Below are positions 58,222-62,549 of a DNA stretch of 62,549 nt, in pieces. The DNA comes from Oceanibaculum pacificum (GTDB lineage Bacteria; Pseudomonadota; Alphaproteobacteria; Oceanibaculales; Oceanibaculaceae). Within the stretch, counting starts at the first letter, position 1. Each line of letters starts with the position of its first letter. The position numbers and the translations under genes are program-made. The notes under the pieces are model-generated. The model ran no database searches. It had not been told where the DNA came from and worked only from the letters and a program-made list of their open reading frames with translations. The stretch is taken from the NCBI RefSeq assembly GCF_001618175.1, contig NZ_LPXN01000149.1, forward strand, positions 1 to 62,549, written 5' to 3'.

Positions 58222-60417
58222 TCACGCGGTGTCGGTCGCCTCGCCGAGACGCCAATAGCGATTGCTCGAGCCGTGCCGGATGTAAGTCGGATGAGCCTTC
58301 GCCCATGCGCCGGAAGAGAACAGCTGTCTGGGATTGTCAGACCCCATCCCGTCCATCAGCACCTTGGTCAGCCGCTGGCCTGTGCCATCGGTCGCAGCTT
58401 CAACAAGGCTTTCGAAGAGTTGGATCTGGCCCGCGCCGTCGAGCGTGAGCGGCTCGAGACCAGGGATGATGAGCGTCGCAGAGCGAGGCGTGTGTCGTAC
58501 AACCTGAGCGACTTGCGCAGAGGTCGCCAGCGTTCGGTTCGCCTCGAATCGCCGGGCCATTTCCTCTCGGTCCAGATCGCCGAGGCTTCCGTCGTTCAGC
58601 AGCAGGTCGCGCAGCGCGATAACGACGTTCGGCCCGAGGAATTGCGGCGGCTCATCGGAAACGGCGAGTACGAGACCGGGGCCCGCTGTATGCCGCGACC
58701 GAAGCGCATTCTCGACATTCTCGCGGGCTTTCAGATCGGCAAGGCGGCGCGCCAGGTAAAGCGGGACCTTTCGCTCACCCAGTGCCATCGGCCCAAGCGA
58801 GACGACGAACTCGTTGATAGTTTCCATGTTCCTGATGCCGAGAGAGCCAGATATCGCCTTGAGGATAGTTTCGGCGAGCCATGCTCGATCGATCCCGTAC
58901 TCGATCGCATTGGTGTCGAGACGCAATCCGTCCGCCTCCCCAAAGGAACCGGTTTGTCGAACCGTCCCTGGCTCCGGACCCGTTTGCTGCTCACTTTCGA
59001 CAACCTCATCGTCATCCTCGGCGAGCCCAATCACCTGCCGCCCTTTGCGGGCAATCAATCGCGCACTCACCAGACGGGCTGGATCGACGCCCGCGGAGTT
59101 GAAGAACGCACCTGCAACAGTGTCGCTGGGCAGGTCGTACAGCGACAAAAGAAAGCCGAACCACTGAGCCCGTTCCTGATCGGTGAGCGTCCGCAGGTTC
59201 TGCGTAAGACCCCAGTGTTCGAGCAGTCGGAACCCTAGGTCCCGAAGGAACGGATCGCGCATGCTCTGCACGTCCGAACTGCTGCCATCCGAGATCGAGA
59301 CCCGGAAGGTTCCCTTCTTGCCGTCTGATCGACGGGTGTAACCAATTGCGATGGCGATTTTTGTGAAGCCGAAACTCCGGATCAGGGTGGCTGAATTGGC
59401 GACGTATTTCCGGACAACGTCCTCCATCGTGTCTTCTATGGTCACCTTGATGTTCAGCCGCCGGCCCCACGAGCCGAGGCGCACCTCGGCCTCGACTACC
59501 GCCGCCAGCGTGATCTCGACATCGTCGAAATCTGGGCGATCCAGATCGAAGGAGGACCTGAAGCGTTCGAGGTTAAACTCTCGGCGGGTCAGCGGCTTGG
59601 CCGAAGGCGGGCGCCCTAGAACGACCTCCGCGAAGACTTTGGAGGTTTTTTCGCGAACCTCGCCGCTGGCAGATGCAACCTCGATTTTCTTCAGCTTGGG
59701 CGTGTAGATTAGGACAGCCTCGTGTGATGGCCTGTAGTAGTGGACAGTCCAGCCCCCTTCCTCGCGATGATTGTCGATGCTCGACAGGGGCCCGGGATGG
59801 CGCAGGGCGACCATGAAGGACGGCGGGTAGTTGGCGGTCTCGGGCAATTCGAGGACGGACGCGGTGACCTTGCCTTTCAGTCCCAGAGCTTCCTGAACAG
59901 CGTCACAGAGCTTCTCGTCAGGGATTCCGTCTGTGTCGGCAACAGAAGCGTGGTCGAAGTCCACCTCGCAGCATGTGTAGTACGTCCGCCGTTCTCGATA
60001 GCGCCGCGCGGCATAGAAGCTCTGGGCGTCGTGAAAGTGCATCGGGAAGACCGTGCGCATCCAGATGCTCTTACACAGCAGGTCAGGCTGTGACTCAAAC
60101 TGGTCGTAGTCGACATTCTGCAGCCGTTGGCCCGCAACCGTTTCGAGTGAGGTCGCTCCCTTGTCCTGGCCCATGTCGAGCAGAGCGCCAGCGATGCCTT
60201 CAAGTAGCCCGATGATTTCCTTGTCCTCCGAACGCAGGTACGCACTCAGCGCTGCCTTGCCTTGATCATCGGTCGTGCCCTCAGTGATTTCCGGCGGAGC
60301 GAGAAGAGTGTCGTCGGGCCGTTTGAAGCTGGCGAGAAACTGCCGGACCAGCGCAGCCGGGGCGCCCTGAAGGATACTCCCGAGGTTCGGTCCGAATTCG
60401 CTCTTCCTCCGCGCCAT
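58222..60417 (-). CDS. Large protein of unknown family at the prophage edge
   Basis: 731 aa from ATG 60417 with AGGTGAG. No signal peptide, no membrane helices, no P-loop, helicase or nuclease motif I can recognise. Residues about 125-150 are Arg/Tyr/Cys/His-rich (FHDAQSFYAARRYRERRTY, then TCCEVDFDHA), and an acidic stretch EDDDEVVESEQQ lies near residue 475. It is transcribed alone, away from the recombinase, in the position where prophages and islands often carry defence cargo. A function cannot be inferred. Confidence 0.8.
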   Translation of the reverse strand: MARRKSEFGPNLGSILQGAPAALVRQFLASFKRPDDTLLAPPEITEGTTDDQGKAALSAYLRSEDKEIIGLLEGIAGALLDMGQDKGATSLETVAGQRLQNVDYDQFESQPDLLCKSIWMRTVFPMHFHDAQSFYAARRYRERRTYYTCCEVDFDHASVADTDGIPDEKLCDAVQEALGLKGKVTASVLELPETANYPPSFMVALRHPGPLSSIDNHREEGGWTVHYYRPSHEAVLIYTPKLKKIEVASASGEVREKTSKVFAEVVLGRPPSAKPLTRREFNLERFRSSFDLDRPDFDDVEITLAAVVEAEVRLGSWGRRLNIKVTIEDTMEDVVRKYVANSATLIRSFGFTKIAIAIGYTRRSDGKKGTFRVSISDGSSSDVQSMRDPFLRDLGFRLLEHWGLTQNLRTLTDQERAQWFGFLLSLYDLPSDTVAGAFFNSAGVDPARLVSARLIARKGRQVIGLAEDDDEVVESEQQTGPEPGTVRQTGSFGEADGLRLDTNAIEYGIDRAWLAETILKAISGSLGIRNMETINEFVVSLGPMALGERKVPLYLARRLADLKARENVENALRSRHTAGPGLVLAVSDEPPQFLGPNVVIALRDLLLNDGSLGDLDREEMARRFEANRTLATSAQVAQVVRHTPRSATLIIPGLEPLTLDGAGQIQLFESLVEAATDGTGQRLTKVLMDGMGSDNPRQLFSSGAWAKAHPTYIRHGSSNRYWRLGEATDTA

Positions 60418-60608
60418 GAACTCACCTCACTGCACTACTGCTCTCGATTGATTCAACCTGAGATAATCATGGACAAATCCCTGATCAGCAAGCCCTGATG
60501 TTCTCTTCCTGTTCGCATTTCCGCATCCCGTTCCGCTGAGATGTCCCATCCCGGGCGGCCGGGTGGCTTTTGATCGGTAACGACACCATCGAGAATAGCG
60601 ACCGAGAC
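60418..60608. other. Divergent intergenic region before the recombinase cassette
   Basis: 191 nt between the unknown protein and the recombinase cassette. Contains a GC hairpin around CCCGGGCGGCCGGGT (about 60557-60571). No clear promoter or attachment core was found. Confidence 0.35.
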
Positions 60609-60812
60609 ATGAAGCGCCCGAACCCGCTCCCTCCCGACCAGATGACGCCCGCAGAGCGCCGCAATGAGCTGTGCGCCTTGCTGGCGCTCGGGCTGGTTCG
60701 ATTGCGGATGCGGGAGACGGACGAAGTATCTGACGCGACTGGAGAAAGTTGCCTACACTATCCTCTCGACCAATGCCGTCATGCAACTCCAACTCATCGG
60801 AGAAATGCATGA
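60609..60812 (+). CDS. Small ORF heading the DUF2924-recombinase cassette
   Basis: 67 aa. Contains MTPAERRNELCALLALGLVR and the tail CRHATPTHRRNA, a pattern I know from small genes that precede DUF2924-recombinase pairs in alphaproteobacteria. Its stop overlaps the DUF2924 start (ATGA). Function unknown. Confidence 0.72.
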   Translation: MKRPNPLPPDQMTPAERRNELCALLALGLVRLRMRETDEVSDATGESCLHYPLDQCRHATPTHRRNA

Positions 60813-61264
60813 ACAAGCCTGATCCCATCCCCGCGCGCCTAGCCGCGCTCAAGACCACGTCGACGCCCGACCTGAAGAAACAGTGGCGCGACCTGTTCGA
60901 CAGCGAGCCGCCGCCGTTCAATCGCCGCTATCTCGAAAGCCGCATCGCCTATCGCATCCAGGAATTCGCCTATGGCGGGCTGAAACCGGAGACGATCCGG
61001 CGGCTGGAACGGCTCGGCGAGGAACTGGACGGAGGCGACAAAAAGAAGCGCGGCATGCGTCTCGACCGCGACCGCCCGATCACCGGCACCCGGCTGATCC
61101 GCGAGTGGCAGGGTGTCGAGCACATCGTCACGGTTACAGCCGACGGTTACGAATGGCAGGCTCGTCCCTACCAGTCGCTTTCCGCGATTGCCCGTGCCAT
61201 CACAGGCACCCGCTGGAATGGCTGGGTATTCTTCGGCTTCAAGAACCATAGGCGGCGGACATGA
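60809..61264 (+). CDS. DUF2924 protein
   Basis: 151 aa. Typical DUF2924 pattern: LKTTSTPDLKKQWRDLFDSE, RRYLESRIAYRIQEFAYGG, and the end AITGTRWNGWVFFGF. Almost always encoded directly upstream of a large serine recombinase, as here (ATGA overlap), and presumed to be a recombination accessory factor. Its start lies inside the 67-aa ORF. Confidence 0.88.
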   Translation: MNKPDPIPARLAALKTTSTPDLKKQWRDLFDSEPPPFNRRYLESRIAYRIQEFAYGGLKPETIRRLERLGEELDGGDKKKRGMRLDRDRPITGTRLIREWQGVEHIVTVTADGYEWQARPYQSLSAIARAITGTRWNGWVFFGFKNHRRRT

Positions 61265-62549
61265 CAAGGGCGCCGGAAAAACCAAAGATCCTCCGCAAGC
61301 TGCGCTGCGCGGTCTACACCCGAAAATCCTCGGAGGAGGGTCTTGAGCAGGAGTTCAACAGCCTGCACGCCCAGCGCGAGGCCTGCGAAGCGTACATCGC
61401 CAGCCAGCGCTCCGAGGGCTGGGTACTGGTCCGTGATCGTTATGACGACGGCGGTATCTCGGGCGGCACGCTGGAACGCCCTGGCCTGGAACGCCTGCTG
61501 GCCGACATCGAAGACGGGTTGATCGACGTCGTGGTAGTTTACAAGATCGACCGCCTCAGCCGCTCGCTGGCGGATTTTGCGAAGCTGGTCGAAGTATTCG
61601 ACCGCAACGGTGTAACCTTCGTCTCGGTCACGCAATCCTTCAACACCACTACGTCGATGGGCCGCCTGACGCTGAACATCCTGCTGAGCTTCGCCCAGTT
61701 CGAGCGCGAGGTCACCGCCGAGCGCATCCGAGACAAGGTGGCCGCCAGCCGGAAGAAGGGAATGTGGATGGGCGGCGTCCCGCCCTATGGCTACCGGGTC
61801 GAGAACCGGAAGCTGGTACCGGACGACGAGCGCGCCGAACATGTCCGCTGGATATTCGCGCGGTTTCTTGAGATCGGTTCGGGCACCGAACTGGCGCGCG
61901 AGGTCGCGACGCGCAATATGCGCACGCCCCGTGGGAACAGCGTCGACAAGAAACATATTTACCGGATGCTGAACAACCGCGCCTACATCGGCGAGGCGGT
62001 TCACAAAGGTGACAGCTATCCCGGTGAGCACGATGCCATCATCGATCGCAAGACATGGGACCGCGTCCGCACCATTCTGCAGGAAAGCCCCCGCAGGCGC
62101 GCCGCTCGGAGCCGCGCCAATACACCGGCACTGCTGAAAGGCCTACTTTACGGCCCCGATGGCGCAGCCTTTTCTGCCACTCACACCCGAAGGGCCGGCA
62201 AGCTATACCGCTATTATGTCAGCCAGACGGTGCTGAAACATGGTGCCGGGTCCTGCCCCGTGGCCCGCGTTCCCGCTGGAGAGATAGAGGCCGTCGTCAT
62301 CGACCAGCTCCGCGCCGTACTCCGCCAGCCGGAGATCATCGCAGGAACGTGGAAAGTCGCGCGTACACATGCCGGCGACATTGCCGAAGCCGACGCCCGC
62401 ACGGCGCTGCAGCAAATGGACCTGGTATGGGACAAACTCTTCCCCGCCGAGCAGGCGCGCATCGTGGCGCTGCTGTTGGAACGCGTGGACATCGGCACGG
62501 ACGGGCTGAACGTCAGGCTCCGCGTGGACGGCCTCGGCGGCCTTGCGCG
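61261..62549 (+). CDS. Large serine recombinase (truncated by window edge)
   Basis: About 429 codons seen; the 3' end is beyond the window. N-terminal resolvase domain with catalytic Ser in VYTRKSSEEG near residue 22 and Arg-rich YKIDRLSRSL near residue 98, followed by the recombinase domain (GVPPYGYRV near residue 180) and the start of a zinc-ribbon region (SCPVARV). Such enzymes integrate phages or islands at a single attB. It is the most likely integrase of this element. Confidence 0.92.
   Translation, partial: MTRAPEKPKILRKLRCAVYTRKSSEEGLEQEFNSLHAQREACEAYIASQRSEGWVLVRDRYDDGGISGGTLERPGLERLLADIEDGLIDVVVVYKIDRLSRSLADFAKLVEVFDRNGVTFVSVTQSFNTTTSMGRLTLNILLSFAQFEREVTAERIRDKVAASRKKGMWMGGVPPYGYRVENRKLVPDDERAEHVRWIFARFLEIGSGTELAREVATRNMRTPRGNSVDKKHIYRMLNNRAYIGEAVHKGDSYPGEHDAIIDRKTWDRVRTILQESPRRRAARSRANTPALLKGLLYGPDGAAFSATHTRRAGKLYRYYVSQTVLKHGAGSCPVARVPAGEIEAVVIDQLRAVLRQPEIIAGTWKVARTHAGDIAEADARTALQQMDLVWDKLFPAEQARIVALLLERVDIGTDGLNVRLRVDGLGGLA

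Larger units (their letters stand above)
22041..62549. mobile_element. Siphovirus-like prophage (right end beyond window)
   Basis: Contains terminase, portal, protease-capsid, tail tube, tape measure, hub, fibre and lysis genes in lambda/HK97-like order on the minus strand, an early recombination operon, and a serine recombinase at the right edge. The left boundary is placed at the end of the Rz1 gene because the next gene is the metal-island permease. Attachment sites could not be paired. Whether the part right of 58138 belongs to the phage is inferred. Confidence 0.8.

Noticed and set aside
1-62549. tRNA or rRNA genes
   Set aside because: I saw no convincing cloverleaf or rRNA-like sequence by eye. 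A covariance-model scan would be needed to exclude short RNAs.

Overview
The window is high-GC DNA with alphaproteobacterial gene content. The phage families, the DUF3489/DUF2924/recombinase set and the CcdA/SCO/PCuAC copper genes all point to Rhodospirillales, Rhodobacterales or Sphingomonadales relatives. The genus cannot be fixed from the sequence alone. Nearly every real gene can be placed; most long plus-strand frames in the prophage and adhesin regions are GC-rich shadows.

Layout. (1) 1-6110, probable host chromosome: a very large secreted DUF4347/Ig-like/cadherin-type adhesin on the minus strand, running off the left edge, divergent from a secreted tail-collar-domain protein with a strong terminator. 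(2) 6260-21945, a metal-resistance island. It contains a cation exchanger coupled to a CYP152-type P450 peroxygenase; an lspA/HMA-CDF/CmtR-like ArsR cassette; a long, tightly overlapping minus-strand operon of periplasmic copper-handling and thiol-redox proteins (CcdA, two SCO-like proteins, PCuAC, TlpA, DsbE, cytochrome c, DUF411 and several small Met- or Cys-rich proteins); and cueR divergent from a YHS-type copper P1B-ATPase, with two recognisable MerR-family promoters between them. A PF03773 permease closes the island. (3) 22041-58137, a siphovirus-like prophage read mostly on the minus strand. From right to left it has regulators (sigma-like, Com-like), recombination/replication genes (Sak4-like ATPase, DUF669-like, helicase, PD-(D/E)XK nuclease, primase-helicase, RuvC-like), a ParB-methyltransferase, terminase, gpW, portal, a fused protease-capsid, tail genes and a lysis cassette with a nested Rz/Rz1 pair. 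Cargo genes on the plus strand interrupt it: parDE, and a hypothetical-DUF3489-DUF429 block. (4) 58222-62549: a 731-aa protein of no recognisable family, then a small ORF-DUF2924-large serine recombinase cassette running off the right edge, probably the integration module.

How it works together. The island would sense Cu(I) through CueR, export it with the ATPase and permease, and buffer or deliver periplasmic copper with the SCO/PCuAC/DUF411 set, using CcdA-fed thioredoxins to keep thiols reduced. The prophage appears to carry complete head, tail and lysis sets and its own recombination system. No CI-type repressor was recognised, and neither attachment site can be paired because the right end lies outside the window. 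The most promising unknowns are the 731-aa protein at the prophage edge, the iteron-like cluster at 49.46-49.69 kb, and the DUF429 cargo gene.
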